The notes under the pieces: model-generated
Seen by the model: the letters and a program-made list of their open reading frames with translations, nothing else
Database searches by the model: none
What the model was told of the DNA's origin: nothing
Shown here: one piece after another, positions 34,157 to 44,022 of the stretch
How the letters are laid out: the number at the start of each line of letters is the position of its first letter
Numbering within the stretch: the stretch's first letter is position 1
From: Myxacorys almedinensis A
GTDB lineage: Bacteria; Cyanobacteriota; Cyanobacteriia; Leptolyngbyales; Leptolyngbyaceae
Length of the DNA stretch: 64,000 nt
Assembly (NCBI RefSeq): GCF_010091945.1
Contig: NZ_WVIE01000004.1
Coordinates: 124,001 to 188,000, forward strand
Direction of reading: 5' to 3'
Position numbers and translations under genes: made by a program

Positions 34157-35857
34157 TTAATTCAACTGAATGAAGGCACCGCCCCGTTGAACGCCCGATT
34201 CGTTGCCATAGTTGCTGATCGTGAGCGATCGCAGGTGGTTAAATAAAGGCTGCCCGGCTAATTCGACCAGTTGAACGAACGGAAATTGGCGTTCCATCAC
34301 CGGTTGTGCCTTGTCCCAATCAACATAAAAATAGCCGTTGTTTGGCGTTTGGATCGGCGCGATCGCGCGAGCAAATTTTGGGCTATCGGCTAAGGCATCT
34401 TTCTCAGCCGTGAGAGCCGCATCCATCGCTTCAAGGGAGGTGGCAAAAATTTCATACTTGCCCACCGACGTGTGAACCCCGGTGACCTGCGCCTCTACCG
34501 AAATTTCTTGTTTTGGCAGCGTTTCAGCCGCTAGGCGAGTCCACACGTTAACCGTACGATCGCCCAGAGGTAGAGAACCCGGACTGATGCCTTGCTGTTG
34601 CGCGATCGCATCAAGATGGGCGATTACCCCATCGGGGAACTGCGTTGCGATCGCACCTTGAGCCGCCGGGTCAGACGTATCCGCCACAAAGACCCAATCC
34701 AAACGGTGCTCGGTTCCGGGTTGGGGCACTAATCCCAGCGCATAGTCTCCGGTTGCCCAGCTAAAAATATCGTCTTCAAGCTTGATGTGCCATTGCTTCT
34801 CTAAATCTACCAAGGGTTGCTGCACCAGTTGAGCCACAAAATCGTACTGGCTGGCGGTGTTAGAAAGCCCTGCCCACAGGTGATCTAAATGGCTGCCCGA
34901 TGCTGACAGGGGGCTAGTCGCGGGAATATACTGCAAGGCTCCAACTGGCTTCGACAAGCTGGCTTGAGTTGCCGGTTCAGACCCATCTAGCAAGGCGGTT
35001 TCTGCGATCAGCCCTTGGCGGTTTAACCCCAGAGCAATCGTCAGGCTGCCCTCTTGGGGAAGCTCTTCCCCAGTCAGGGTTTTGAGTTGGGGCAGATTGA
35101 GAAAAACAACTCCCACTCTGCCATCTTTGAGGGTAGATATCGCACGCTGATAGTCAGCCGAACTGGCGAGATTTAGCTCGGAAGCCTGCACATTGTTGAT
35201 CGCGTCTTTCAGCACCTTTGGGCTGTTGGCAAATAAAACGTAGCGGCTGCCGACCACACCCGTCGAAAGCGGGGTTGACTCTGAAGGTTCGGTTGCGGTT
35301 TCGTTGCCCTGCGCTACATTGCCGCTAATAATCGTGGTGCCTTTGTAGGATTCAAACGCTAAGTCTGTTCCGGCGAGGGCGCGTTTTTGCCAGAACAATT
35401 GCAGAAATTCTCGCGATCGCTGGGGGTCTTTGGTCAGCATCGCCAGCAAATATCCGCGTTCGGCTCCGTTGCTCTCATCGCGATCGAGATCCAAACTGGT
35501 AATCGCCGCCGTGACTTCATCTCCCAACCAAGGCTGCACATCTCGCTGATAGTCTAAATCAGTGCTGCCGAGGATGCCTTGTTTAAACTGGTCTAACTCC
35601 GCTCGTGCCGCCCTGCGATCGCTCGGTTTAGCGATGACCTGCCGCAGGGTTTGCAAGCGATCAGGATTGACCAGCAGCGATGCCACAAGCGGGGCTTGAC
35701 GGGGGATAAACATCGCGGCGGTCGGACTTTCGATCGGGCTACCGCGCAAGAGGGCAAGCGGGCTTTGGGCAAAAATCCGGACGAAGCCAAAAGAGCCGAT
35801 CAGAAAAAGGAGGCTCGCGATCGCGGCTAGAATAGTTAAAAACGAGCGGAACTTCAT
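34157..35857 (-). CDS. DUF3352 domain protein
   Basis: 566 residues. An N-terminal membrane segment (FLTILAAIASLLFLIGSFGFV) acts as anchor or signal. The rest matches, as I recall, the cyanobacterial DUF3352 family: SPTAAMFIPRQAPLVASLLVNPDRL, LDYQRDVQPWLGDEVTAAITSL, FSWATGDYALGLVPQ. The internal layout suggests two similar halves. Function is not known. It is probably periplasmic or membrane-bound. A solitary gene; the region downstream holds C-rich repeat-like sequence (34050-34100). Confidence 0.82.
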   Translation of the reverse strand: MKFRSFLTILAAIASLLFLIGSFGFVRIFAQSPLALLRGSPIESPTAAMFIPRQAPLVASLLVNPDRLQTLRQVIAKPSDRRAARAELDQFKQGILGSTDLDYQRDVQPWLGDEVTAAITSLDLDRDESNGAERGYLLAMLTKDPQRSREFLQLFWQKRALAGTDLAFESYKGTTIISGNVAQGNETATEPSESTPLSTGVVGSRYVLFANSPKVLKDAINNVQASELNLASSADYQRAISTLKDGRVGVVFLNLPQLKTLTGEELPQEGSLTIALGLNRQGLIAETALLDGSEPATQASLSKPVGALQYIPATSPLSASGSHLDHLWAGLSNTASQYDFVAQLVQQPLVDLEKQWHIKLEDDIFSWATGDYALGLVPQPGTEHRLDWVFVADTSDPAAQGAIATQFPDGVIAHLDAIAQQQGISPGSLPLGDRTVNVWTRLAAETLPKQEISVEAQVTGVHTSVGKYEIFATSLEAMDAALTAEKDALADSPKFARAIAPIQTPNNGYFYVDWDKAQPVMERQFPFVQLVELAGQPLFNHLRSLTISNYGNESGVQRGGAFIQLN

Positions 35858-36183
35858 AACAATTTAGGGATAGGGGGTTTTAGACAGCAGCCACACCTGA
35901 CAGACATTTCCTGACAGACATTTATTTATAAAGACATACCTTACAGACCTTGAAAGACATACCTCAAAAATAGCCGTCATCGTGAAGCGGGTCGAATCTC
36001 TCCCCCAGCGGAAAGCCAAACCTCGCGTTCTCCTCTCCTGCCAGAACGCAGGGCTAAGTGTCAGGGCTTCGGGAAAAATTGCCCTAATAAAAACATTATT
36101 CCAGGACGCTGCTTTCTCTGCCATTTCGTGTCCCTGAAAAACGGATGTCCCCTCGATTGTTCCATCAAAACCGAACCTAATCC
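35858..36183. other. 326-nt gap with repeat-like sequence and tandem duplications
   Basis: Between DUF3352 (minus) and rhodanese (plus). It contains a perfect 14-bp tandem duplication (35896-35923) and a second loose pair (GAAAGACATACCT near 35950, AAAGACATACC near 35930). The stretch 35980-36080 has a codon-like pattern on the minus strand (AFWQERRTRGLAFRWGR) that I recognise from spurious ORFs in many cyanobacterial genomes. I take it as dispersed repeat DNA, not a gene. Confidence 0.5.
35896..35923. repeat. Perfect tandem duplication of 14 bp
   Basis: CCTGACAGACATTT occurs at 35896-35909 and again at 35910-35923. It lies about 40 nt upstream of the DUF3352 start on the minus strand. Confidence 0.85.
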
Positions 36184-36540
36184 ATGCCTGACCCAACCCA
36201 CCAACCTTTACCGCACATCACCGTGATAGAACTTGCTCAAAAGTTAGCCGAATCTGCTGCTTCGCTTCAACTCGTAGACGTGCGCGAACCGTGGGAAGTC
36301 GAAACCGCCCACCTAGATGGATTCGTTAACCTGCCTTTAAGCAACTACGCAGACTGGTCTAGCGATATTCAAACCCGGCTAAATGCAGAGACAGAAACCC
36401 TGGTGTTGTGTCATCATGGCATTCGATCGGCGCAGATGTGCCAATGGCTGATCATGCAAGGCTTTTCCAACGTCAAAAACATCTCAGGCGGCATTGCAGA
36501 ATATTCTCGCCAGGTCGATTCGTCAGTTCCCCAGTACTAA
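36184..36540 (+). CDS. Rhodanese-like domain protein
   Basis: 118 residues, one rhodanese domain. LVDVREPWEVETAHLDG is the CH2A region, and the active-site loop is Cys76 in VLCHHGIRSAQ, so it should be able to carry persulfide sulfur. It is the GlpE-like single-domain type. It sits 150 nt before hrcA on the same strand. Possible roles are sulfur transfer or redox protection; no partner is visible. Confidence 0.88.
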   Translation: MPDPTHQPLPHITVIELAQKLAESAASLQLVDVREPWEVETAHLDGFVNLPLSNYADWSSDIQTRLNAETETLVLCHHGIRSAQMCQWLIMQGFSNVKNISGGIAEYSRQVDSSVPQY

Positions 36541-36694
36541 TCCCCGCTTCATCTCTTCTTTGCAACAATCTCAAGGCAAACTTAAGAATCTGTTATGTTA
36601 GATTGAAATCCATAATTGAAACCCTTCTAGGGTGCTGGTTTCCTGGCATTGGGGACTTCACTTTGCTCGCTCGATCCATCCCGCTTATGGAGCC

Positions 36695-37777
36695 ATGACT
36701 ACACACGTTAATCTCACCAATCGTCAGCAACAGGTTCTCTGGGCAACTGTGCGCCACTATATTGCCACAGCAGAGCCGGTTGGCTCGGAGGCATTGGTTA
36801 AGGAATATAACCTGAGCGTCAGTTCGGCGACGATTCGCAGCGCCATGGGCAACTTGGAAAAAGCCGGGCTGCTCTACCAACCCCATGTTTCGGCGGGGCG
36901 GGTGCCGTCGGATTCGGGCTACCGGATCTATGTCGATCGCTTGATTCAGCCTGCCACCGAGGTGACGATTCAGATCGAGCAGTTGTTTAGCGATCGCTTG
37001 AATTGGGACAAGTGGAGTTTTGAAGCCCTGCTTAAGGGGGCGGCGCAAATTTTATCCACCCTGAGTGGCTATATTGTGCTGATGACCATGCCCCTCACCC
37101 ATACCACTCAGTTACGTCATGTGCAGATCGTTCAGGTGGATGCGCGGCGAGTCATGCTGATTGTGGTGACAGATACCTACGAAACCCAGTCGGCAATGCT
37201 AGATCTGCCCAAGGCGGAAGATGGGTCAGAGTGGGATGCCGATTTGCTTGATCGAGAACTGCAAATTTTGTCCAATTTTCTCAACGATCAGCTACGGGGG
37301 CGATCGCTAGCGGAGTTAAGGGTACTCGATTGGAGTGAGTTGGGTCGAGAGTTTGATCGCTACAGCACGATTTTGACCTCGCTGCTCAAAGACCTGTCGC
37401 AACAGTTTGCCCAGTCTTCATTACCGACGCAATTGCTGATTAGCGGGGTGTCTGAGGTGCTACGGCAACCCGAATTTTCAGAATTAGAACAGGTAAAAAC
37501 CTTGCTGCATTTGCTAGAAGCAGAACAGCATCAACTGGTGCCTCTGATTTTTGATCAGCTTGGCTCGGATGCCTCTAGACGCCGAGTGTCGATTCGGATC
37601 GGGTCTGAGAATCCTCTAGAGCCAATTCGCACCTGCACGCTGATTTCTTCGACCTATCATCGGGGGTCGGTTCCGGTGGGGAGTGTGGGGGTGCTCGGTC
37701 CGACGCGGATGCTGTACGAAGATACGATCGCGCTGGTGAAAGCGACAGCAGATTATTTGTCAGAAGCGCTGAGTTAG
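36695..37777 (+). CDS. hrcA: Heat-inducible transcription repressor HrcA
   Basis: 360-residue repressor of groE and related chaperone operons, which binds the CIRCE inverted repeat. The N-terminal winged helix has [32 protein letters not shown] and [18 protein letters not shown], then [18 protein letters not shown]; the GAF-like middle and the C-terminal [18 protein letters not shown] are typical. The ATG at 36695 is chosen because homology starts at TNRQQQVL; upstream in-frame codons are unlikely. No CIRCE element is visible in the window, so its targets lie elsewhere. Confidence 0.95.
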   Translation: MTTHVNLTNRQQQVLWATVRHYIATAEPVGSEALVKEYNLSVSSATIRSAMGNLEKAGLLYQPHVSAGRVPSDSGYRIYVDRLIQPATEVTIQIEQLFSDRLNWDKWSFEALLKGAAQILSTLSGYIVLMTMPLTHTTQLRHVQIVQVDARRVMLIVVTDTYETQSAMLDLPKAEDGSEWDADLLDRELQILSNFLNDQLRGRSLAELRVLDWSELGREFDRYSTILTSLLKDLSQQFAQSSLPTQLLISGVSEVLRQPEFSELEQVKTLLHLLEAEQHQLVPLIFDQLGSDASRRRVSIRIGSENPLEPIRTCTLISSTYHRGSVPVGSVGVLGPTRMLYEDTIALVKATADYLSEALS

Positions 37778-37965
37778 AGTTGGGGCGCTGCTTTCAATTA
37801 AATTCTTCACAGGTTAGCAGGATTGTGCAACGGGTTCTCGTTGCCGATGCCTGAGTGCTGGTCAACGGTGTTGTGCTGCCGTCTAGTGCTGCGATCGCAA
37901 TTAACATTTCATAATTCTTTCATTTTCTTCTTGCCCTATGGTAGATTTCAGAAAGTGAAACCATT

Positions 37966-38994
37966 ATGAAAATAGGTATGAACTATAAATTTCGCTTTAG
38001 CGGAGGATTTCCAAGCTTGAAACGCTATCAGGTTGGTGTACTTGGGCTGTTGATAGGAATTTGGCTCAGTGGGTGTAGCACTCAAGTTGCTCCGACCCAA
38101 ACCAGACAGGATGAATCCTCTACTCCCGCCCCGGCGGTTGACCCCGCCCAAACCGATAAACCCGCCCAAACCGATAAAAAAGTGATTCTCACCACGTTTA
38201 CCGTTTTGGCAGACATGGCGCAAAATGTGGTGGGCGATAAAGCGATCGTAGAATCTATCGTGAAGCCTGGGTTTGAAATTCATGGCTACGAACCCACCCC
38301 TAGCGACCTCCGCCGAGGGCAACAGGCAGATCTGATCTTAGACAACGGCTTAAACCTAGAACGTTGGGCATCTCGGTTTTACAACAGCTTTCCCAAGGTT
38401 TCCCGCATCACCTTGAGCGAGGGAGTGCAACCGGTTTCCATTGCAGAAGATGCCTACCGAGGGTTGCCAAATCCCCATGCGTGGATGTCGCCGCAAAATG
38501 CCTTGATCTACGTCGAAAATATTCGTACAGCGCTGGGAAATCTCGACCCAGCGAACGCTTCGACCTATGACGCTAATGCAGCAACCTATAGTCAGCAGAT
38601 CCGAGCGATCGATAGCCAGCTCAAACAAGCGATCGCAGCGATTCCGCCTGAGCGCCGCTACATCGTCAGTTGTGAAGGCGCATTTTCCTACATTGCCCGC
38701 GACTATGGCTTAAAGGAAGTCTATATCTGGGCAGTCAACGCCGAACAGCAAGCTACCCCGAAACAGGTAGAACAGGTGATTAATACGGTGAGGGCAAACC
38801 AGATTCCGGCGGTGTTTTGCGAAAGCACGGTCAGCAATGAAGCACAACTTCAGGTTGCCAAAGAAACAGGCGCAACCTTTGCAGGGGTGTTTTATGTCGA
38901 TTCTCTCTCTCCACCCGATGGAGCCGCACCGACCTATCTCAGGCTATTGGAATATAACATCAACACCTTGATCAAGGGTTTACAAGGCAACTAA
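37966..38994 (+). CDS. mntC: Manganese ABC transporter substrate-binding lipoprotein MntC
   Basis: 342 residues. A lipobox (LSGC, Cys37) anchors it to the membrane. Metal ligands fit the cyanobacterial Mn2+ binder: His106 (EIHGYEP), His171 (NPHAWMS), Glu237 (SCEGAF) and Asp312 (YVDSLS). The linker after the lipobox contains a perfect 18-bp duplication (PAQTDK twice). It delivers manganese for photosystem II and other enzymes. The order mntC-mntA-mntB is that of Synechocystis. The ATG at 37966 or one four codons later could be the start. Confidence 0.93.
   Translation: MKIGMNYKFRFSGGFPSLKRYQVGVLGLLIGIWLSGCSTQVAPTQTRQDESSTPAPAVDPAQTDKPAQTDKKVILTTFTVLADMAQNVVGDKAIVESIVKPGFEIHGYEPTPSDLRRGQQADLILDNGLNLERWASRFYNSFPKVSRITLSEGVQPVSIAEDAYRGLPNPHAWMSPQNALIYVENIRTALGNLDPANASTYDANAATYSQQIRAIDSQLKQAIAAIPPERRYIVSCEGAFSYIARDYGLKEVYIWAVNAEQQATPKQVEQVINTVRANQIPAVFCESTVSNEAQLQVAKETGATFAGVFYVDSLSPPDGAAPTYLRLLEYNINTLIKGLQGN
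38143..38178 (+). repeat. In-frame 18-bp tandem duplication in mntC
   Basis: CCCGCCCAAACCGATAAA at 38143-38160 and again at 38161-38178, giving PAQTDKPAQTDK in the linker between lipobox and folded domain. Perfect copies imply a recent event. Confidence 0.9.
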
Positions 38995-39005
38995 GGAAAA
39001 AGGGC

Positions 39006-39779
39006 ATGAATGGGATCAGCATCGATATTGAAAATGTTACGGTTTCTTATCACGGCAAAGTAGCGCTGCACAATGCCTCGCTGCAACTCAGACCCGGAAC
39101 CATTTGCGGCTTAGTTGGGATGAATGGTGCAGGTAAATCGACCCTGTTCAAAGCCATTATGGGGTTTGTGAAGCCAGCCGCAGGGCGAATTTTAATTCAG
39201 GGCTTGCCGATTCGCCAAGTTCAGAAACGGAATTTGGTGGCGTATGTGCCTCAGTCGGAGGAGGTAGACTGGAATTTTCCGGTGAGCGTCCATGATGTGG
39301 TGATGATGGGGCGCTACGGATACATGAATCTCTTGAGGATTGCCCATTCGACCGATAAGCGCGCTGTCAAAGACAGCCTCGACCGGGTGGAAATGTGGCA
39401 GATGCGCGATCGCCAAATTGGGGAGCTATCGGGCGGGCAAAAGAAACGCACCTTCTTTGCACGGGCGCTAGCACAGCAAGGAACCGTGTTGCTGCTAGAC
39501 GAACCGTTTGCTGGAGTGGATATCAAAACCGAGAAAATGATGATCGATTTGTTGATGGAACTGCGGCAAGCAGGGCATACCATTTTGATTTCTACCCACG
39601 ACTTATCCTCAATCACAACGTTTTGTGATCAGGTCGTGTTGATTAACCGCAGTATCCTCGCCTATGGCAATACGTCTGAGGTGTTTACAGAAGAGAATCT
39701 TTCCCGCACCTTTGGCGGCCCGGTTGGCAATTTATCGTTTACTAAACCCCGGCTTCAGGTTCATCAGGAGGAGCGGTGA
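39006..39779 (+). CDS. mntA: Manganese ABC transporter ATP-binding protein
   Basis: 257 residues. Walker A is GMNGAGKST (residues 38-46), signature LSGGQKKRTFFARALAQ, Walker B VLLLDEPFAGVD, H-loop STHDLSS. It powers import through MntB. AAGGA lies 8 nt before the ATG. It begins 11 nt after mntC and overlaps mntB by 4 nt, so the three genes form one operon. Confidence 0.94.
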   Translation: MNGISIDIENVTVSYHGKVALHNASLQLRPGTICGLVGMNGAGKSTLFKAIMGFVKPAAGRILIQGLPIRQVQKRNLVAYVPQSEEVDWNFPVSVHDVVMMGRYGYMNLLRIAHSTDKRAVKDSLDRVEMWQMRDRQIGELSGGQKKRTFFARALAQQGTVLLLDEPFAGVDIKTEKMMIDLLMELRQAGHTILISTHDLSSITTFCDQVVLINRSILAYGNTSEVFTEENLSRTFGGPVGNLSFTKPRLQVHQEER

Positions 39780-40687
39780 TGGACGTGATTCAGTGGTTTG
39801 CAGCACCGTTGCAGTACGAATTTATGGTGAAGGCAATTTGGGTCAGCGCCTTGGTTGGGGTCGTCTGTTCTGCCCTTTCTTGCTATATGACCTTAAAAGG
39901 TTGGGCGTTGATGGGGGATGCGGTTTCCCATGCGGTGATGCCCGGCGTTGTGATTGCCTATGTGCTAAACATTCCGTTTGCGGTGGGTGCGTTTATTTTT
40001 GGGGTGGGTTCAGTGATTGCGATCGGCTTTATTAAGGCGAAAACTCGTGTTAAGGAAGATACGATCATTGGCGTGATATTTACCGGCTTTTTTGCGTTGG
40101 GTATCGTGCTAGTTTCCAAGATTAGAAGCTCGATCGATCTGACTCATATTCTGTTTGGCAATGTGTTGGGTATTTCAGATGCCGATATTGTTCAAACAAT
40201 GATCATTAGCGTAATCACACTAGTCACTTTAGCGATTTTACGCAAAGATTTAATTTTATTTTGCTTTGACTCAACTCATGCCCGTTCTATTGGTCTAAAC
40301 ATTAGCTTTCTTTACTATACTCTGTTATCTTTGTTGTCGCTTACCGCCGTTGCTGGGCTTCAGACCGTCGGCATTATCTTAGTTGTGGCGATGTTGGTGA
40401 CTCCGGGGGCAACTGCTTATTTGTTGAGCGATCGCTTTGATCACCTGATGGGGATTGCGATCGCAACTGGCGTTTTTTCCAGTGTCATTGGCACCTATAT
40501 CAGCTACCACCTTGATGCCTCAACGGGGGGGTGTATTGTTGTCTTGCAAACGCTGTTATTTTTAACCGCCGTGGTTTTTGCGCCCAAACATGGCTTGCTA
40601 GTCAGAGCTAAAACAGTGCGAATAGGGGAGATGGCAGCCTCGGCTGAGCTAGATGCAGGCGCATCAAAACGAGATGAAAGACACTGA
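39776..40687 (+). CDS. mntB: Manganese ABC transporter permease
   Basis: 303 residues of the ABC-3 permease family with about eight membrane helices, including the conserved ALMGDAVSHAVMPGVVIAY near residue 43 and VGIILVVAMLVTPGATAYLL. It forms the channel for MntC-delivered Mn2+. The ATG overlaps the mntA stop. It converges on the rhomboid gene with only 31 nt between stops, and I see no terminator in that space. Confidence 0.93.
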   Translation: MMDVIQWFAAPLQYEFMVKAIWVSALVGVVCSALSCYMTLKGWALMGDAVSHAVMPGVVIAYVLNIPFAVGAFIFGVGSVIAIGFIKAKTRVKEDTIIGVIFTGFFALGIVLVSKIRSSIDLTHILFGNVLGISDADIVQTMIISVITLVTLAILRKDLILFCFDSTHARSIGLNISFLYYTLLSLLSLTAVAGLQTVGIILVVAMLVTPGATAYLLSDRFDHLMGIAIATGVFSSVIGTYISYHLDASTGGCIVVLQTLLFLTAVVFAPKHGLLVRAKTVRIGEMAASAELDAGASKRDERH

Positions 40688-40718
40688 TGCTCCTAGGATG
40701 ACCAGAGTTAGCAATGCC

Positions 40719-42314
40719 TTATTTTTGCGCTGATTTGATCCATCTTGGTTTTGCAAATCTCGGTTGATGGCGGGGATTGAATAACATCAGCCCGATCAAG
40801 AATCCTAAGGCGGCTCCCGAAAGGTGCCCCAACAAACTCACCTGGGGTGTCACCAGATCAAACGCAGATTGCAGACCGAGGCACAGCAGCACCCATCGAA
40901 ACTGCTTGCCTGCAACCTTTGCTTTGTCATAGCGCCAGCCTTGGAGCGAAATTGCGCCGACGCCGCCGATTAAGCCCAAAATTGCTCCTGATGCCCCAAC
41001 AATCAGTTGATCAGTGGCTCCAGTAAACGTTGCGATCAAAGTCAGCAGCGCCATTGAGCCAATGCCACAGAAAAAGTAGGCGATCAGAAATTTACGACTG
41101 CCCAGCACAGTTTCTACAAACGTTCCCAGGTAGTAAAACCCCAGCATGTTGAGCATGAGATGCAGCCAGCCTGCGTGGAGAAACGTTGCACTTACTAACC
41201 GCCACCACTCTCCTGCTACGACTACTTCTGGCACCAACCCGCCCAAGTGATAAAGCACGATCGAGTCTTCTGAGCCGCCAGCCCAGAGTTCGATGGCAAA
41301 TACGATCGCATTAATCGCAATCAAGATCAGCGTGATGGGTGCGTTTCGTCGGGCTAATACGGTTCGGATATCGTAGCGATGCTCGTGAGCGAGATCGGCT
41401 TCAATTTGAGCCAAAATTTGTGCAGAAGCAGGGCTGAGGATGGCTTGAGGATCGACAGGAGGCTGCGCTAGACGCCAATCGATCGCCTGCTGGAGTGACC
41501 GATCGCACCGTTGCCGCAGCGCCAAGAATTGCCCTTGTGCGATCGCGTCTGCACCTGCTGCTTGGGTAGCCGTTGCCATCCAAAATTCGCGAGTGGGCTG
41601 GGGATAAAGCGATAGTACGCCCTCCAATAAACGCTTGACCTGGGCGGGTTGCCCACAAAAGGCAAAGGCATACAATCTGCACAAATTAAGGATTCTCGGA
41701 TCGCGCGACTTTGAGCGGCGTTGAAATTGGTCTAAGCCTTGGATTAAGCCATTTAGATCGCCGGTTTCACCCAGCGATCGCAGGTAATACCCGATCAAGC
41801 TCGGATCGCTCAATGCCATTTTTCCCGGCAGTTGATGGCTGATCCAATCTCGGCATTGATCCCATTGAGCCGTCGATCGATAGAGGAGCGCGGTTGCCAT
41901 GCGCCCTGTGCCAGATTGGTTAGATTGGTGGCGGCTTAGCCGTGCGATCGCGGCATCCATTTTGCCGTCTTGGGCTAGCTCCAACCCTCGCAAGACGCTT
42001 GGAAACTCCACAAAGCCATCCGCAGGATGAAGCCACCGCACCACTTGTGCAACCCGATGTGCCCTGCCATATCGTTCTTGAGTCATCAGCCGATTTACAT
42101 GAACGATGCCCATCATCGGCAGACCCACCAACGCGATCCACAAACTGCCGCTAATGATCCCCGCAGCAGCAGGAACCCAGCCATAAGCTATGGATAAGAC
42201 TCCTACCAGGATTGCAGCGATGACTCGCCAACCTTTGGGAGTATGCCGCCAGCGCAGCAGCGTGATGGCGCTCCAAAACGCAACTAGCTGAATAAAAAAG
42301 ATGTTGAGATTCAT
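40719..42314 (-). CDS. Rhomboid family intramembrane serine protease with long N-terminal region
   Basis: 531 residues. The C-terminal 200 residues are the rhomboid core: WWRLVSATFLHAGWLHLMLNM, active serine in VGASGAILGLIGG, and active histidine in LLGHLSGAALGFLIG. The N-terminal 300 residues start with two membrane helices (IAAILVGVLSIAYGWVPAAAGIISG region), then a soluble helical segment with TPR-like pairs (MDAAIARLSRHQSN and following). The extra domain may choose substrates. Standard bacterial rhomboids are 200-300 residues. A 17-nt-period direct repeat lies just upstream. Confidence 0.9.
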   Translation of the reverse strand: MNLNIFFIQLVAFWSAITLLRWRHTPKGWRVIAAILVGVLSIAYGWVPAAAGIISGSLWIALVGLPMMGIVHVNRLMTQERYGRAHRVAQVVRWLHPADGFVEFPSVLRGLELAQDGKMDAAIARLSRHQSNQSGTGRMATALLYRSTAQWDQCRDWISHQLPGKMALSDPSLIGYYLRSLGETGDLNGLIQGLDQFQRRSKSRDPRILNLCRLYAFAFCGQPAQVKRLLEGVLSLYPQPTREFWMATATQAAGADAIAQGQFLALRQRCDRSLQQAIDWRLAQPPVDPQAILSPASAQILAQIEADLAHEHRYDIRTVLARRNAPITLILIAINAIVFAIELWAGGSEDSIVLYHLGGLVPEVVVAGEWWRLVSATFLHAGWLHLMLNMLGFYYLGTFVETVLGSRKFLIAYFFCGIGSMALLTLIATFTGATDQLIVGASGAILGLIGGVGAISLQGWRYDKAKVAGKQFRWVLLCLGLQSAFDLVTPQVSLLGHLSGAALGFLIGLMLFNPRHQPRFAKPRWIKSAQK

Positions 42315-42331
42315 AGATGGGTCATAAACAG

Positions 42332-42362
42332 AAATCGGTCACAGATAAAAATCGGTCACAGA
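42332..42362 (-). repeat. Direct repeat upstream of the rhomboid gene
   Basis: AAATCGGTCACAGA at 42332-42345 and 42349-42362, period 17 nt. It lies 18-48 nt before the rhomboid start on the minus strand, where an operator or leader would be. One-and-a-half helical turns apart, it could bind a dimer (inference). Confidence 0.7.
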
Positions 42363-42487
42363 CAGAGCAGTTATGAGTGTCTGCGATTGCGAATGTCTGG
42401 AGCCTAGCTTTCCCATCCTATGCTGCTCACAGAGATGCCTGACACACTCCACAAACCCTGCCTTATCAACCTTAGCGCAGTCAGCAG

Positions 42488-43921
42488 CTACGACTCGGCT
42501 TCTTGAGTGTTGCCTTGCTTGCGTTCTTGCAGCTTTAGCAAAATTTCTGCATGAATTTCTTTGGTGATCGGATAGAAATAGGCGAGTGCCAAGCCGATCA
42601 CCAGCACCGCTAGCGGTGCCGGACCAACCAGCAGCCGAATTGCCCAAAGTGCTGAAGCAGGCTGAATCGGGGCGGGTTGACCTGCCCCACTTTCAATAAA
42701 CCCAGACTGCTGGAGTACCCAGCCAACGATAAATAGCCCGATCGCTAGAGCAACCTTCTGCAACAGCACCATAAACCCGTAAAATACCCCTTCGCGGCGC
42801 TGCCCGGTTTGCAGTTCGTCTAGCTCAATCACATCTGGAATCATCGACCATGGAATTAGATAGGCTGTAGACACTCCAAAGCCTGCGAGCACTGCCAAGA
42901 CATACATCAAGCCGATCTGACCCGGTTGCAACATAAATAGCCCAATTTGGGCAATGATCCAAACCGTCATTCCCATAAAGTAGACTGCTTTTTTACCCAC
43001 TCGTTTGCTGACGGCACTCCAGACAAACAGCATGACTAACCCTGTCACCTGAACGGCAATGATCACCTGGGTAAACGCAGCATCGCTCAAGCCCATCCAG
43101 TTTTTAACAAAATAGGGAATCACAGCAACCGTGTTTTGCACGGCGAGCCAAGAACATAAATAAATCCCGATCACGTATAGAAATGGTTTGTTAGAAAATG
43201 CAATTTTGAGTTGCTCACGATAAGGCAATGTATCTTCTCTGCTAACCACGATGCGGTTTCGCTCGGTTTCTTGAACTCGTTTGCGCGTTCCCCATACGCA
43301 CCAATACAACGGCAGCACAGAAATAACGGCACACACGGCACCCAGCACCCAATATTGCTTGATCGGATCGTTTGGAAACGCGCCCAAAATAACAAGTGCT
43401 AACACAAGCGAGAGAATGCTGCCGCTAATCGAGAAGGCAAAGCGGTAGCTGTTGAGACTGGTGCGCTCGTCATAATCTTGCGTGAGTTCGGGGGTCAGTG
43501 CGGTGTAGGGCAGGTTTACAGCGGTGTAGAAGGTGTTGAAGATGACAGAAATTGCAATGTAGTACCAGAACAGCCCCCACTGATCAAAATTAGGGACAAC
43601 CCACTGCAAGAAAAAGAAGATGCCGAAAGGAATTGCCCCAAAAATCATCCACGGATGACGACGACCCCATTTGCTGCGAGTGCGATCGCTCATCATCCCC
43701 ACGATCGGGTCGTTAATCGCATCCCAAACTTTGCTGATGAGTAAAATGCTGCCTGCGATTCCTGGCTTTAAGTTGGCGACATTGGTAAAGAAGATCAGCA
43801 GAAAGACGCCTAAGAGATTTGCTGTGATTGCAGGTCCCAAGTCTCCTGCACCGTACGCCAATTTTGTACTAAAGCTTAATTTTTCGGTCTTTGCACCAGG
43901 TAGGTCGGCAGAATTATTCAT
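42488..43921 (-). CDS. GPH-type (MelB-like) sugar:cation symporter
   Basis: 477 residues with 12 helices. The N-terminus LAYGAGDLGPAITANLLGVFLLIFFTNVA and the loop GMMSDRTRSKWGRRHPWMIFGAIPFGI are signatures of the glycoside-pentoside-hexuronide family, close to MelB; LTQDYDERTSLNSYR follows. It likely takes up a sugar or glycoside with Na+ or H+, but cyanobacterial members are uncharacterised to my knowledge. It is divergent from the phosphoribosyltransferase gene, with about 100 nt between. Confidence 0.88.
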   Translation of the reverse strand: MNNSADLPGAKTEKLSFSTKLAYGAGDLGPAITANLLGVFLLIFFTNVANLKPGIAGSILLISKVWDAINDPIVGMMSDRTRSKWGRRHPWMIFGAIPFGIFFFLQWVVPNFDQWGLFWYYIAISVIFNTFYTAVNLPYTALTPELTQDYDERTSLNSYRFAFSISGSILSLVLALVILGAFPNDPIKQYWVLGAVCAVISVLPLYWCVWGTRKRVQETERNRIVVSREDTLPYREQLKIAFSNKPFLYVIGIYLCSWLAVQNTVAVIPYFVKNWMGLSDAAFTQVIIAVQVTGLVMLFVWSAVSKRVGKKAVYFMGMTVWIIAQIGLFMLQPGQIGLMYVLAVLAGFGVSTAYLIPWSMIPDVIELDELQTGQRREGVFYGFMVLLQKVALAIGLFIVGWVLQQSGFIESGAGQPAPIQPASALWAIRLLVGPAPLAVLVIGLALAYFYPITKEIHAEILLKLQERKQGNTQEAES

Positions 43922-44022
43922 ACAAGAGTCGTAGAAACCGGGTTATCAGTTGTATTATCGTCCTCAGCTTTGGTTCTGATCACACGGTTTGTTCTAAATC
44001 TTATTCATCTTTAGCGATCGCA

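Noticed and set aside
35864-36196. 110-residue minus-strand frame
   Set aside because: It resembles known spurious frames in repeat DNA, has no signal or domain, and overlaps the rhodanese start.
39664-40035. 123-residue plus-strand frame in another phase of mntA/mntB
   Set aside because: It is a shadow of two clear transporter genes.
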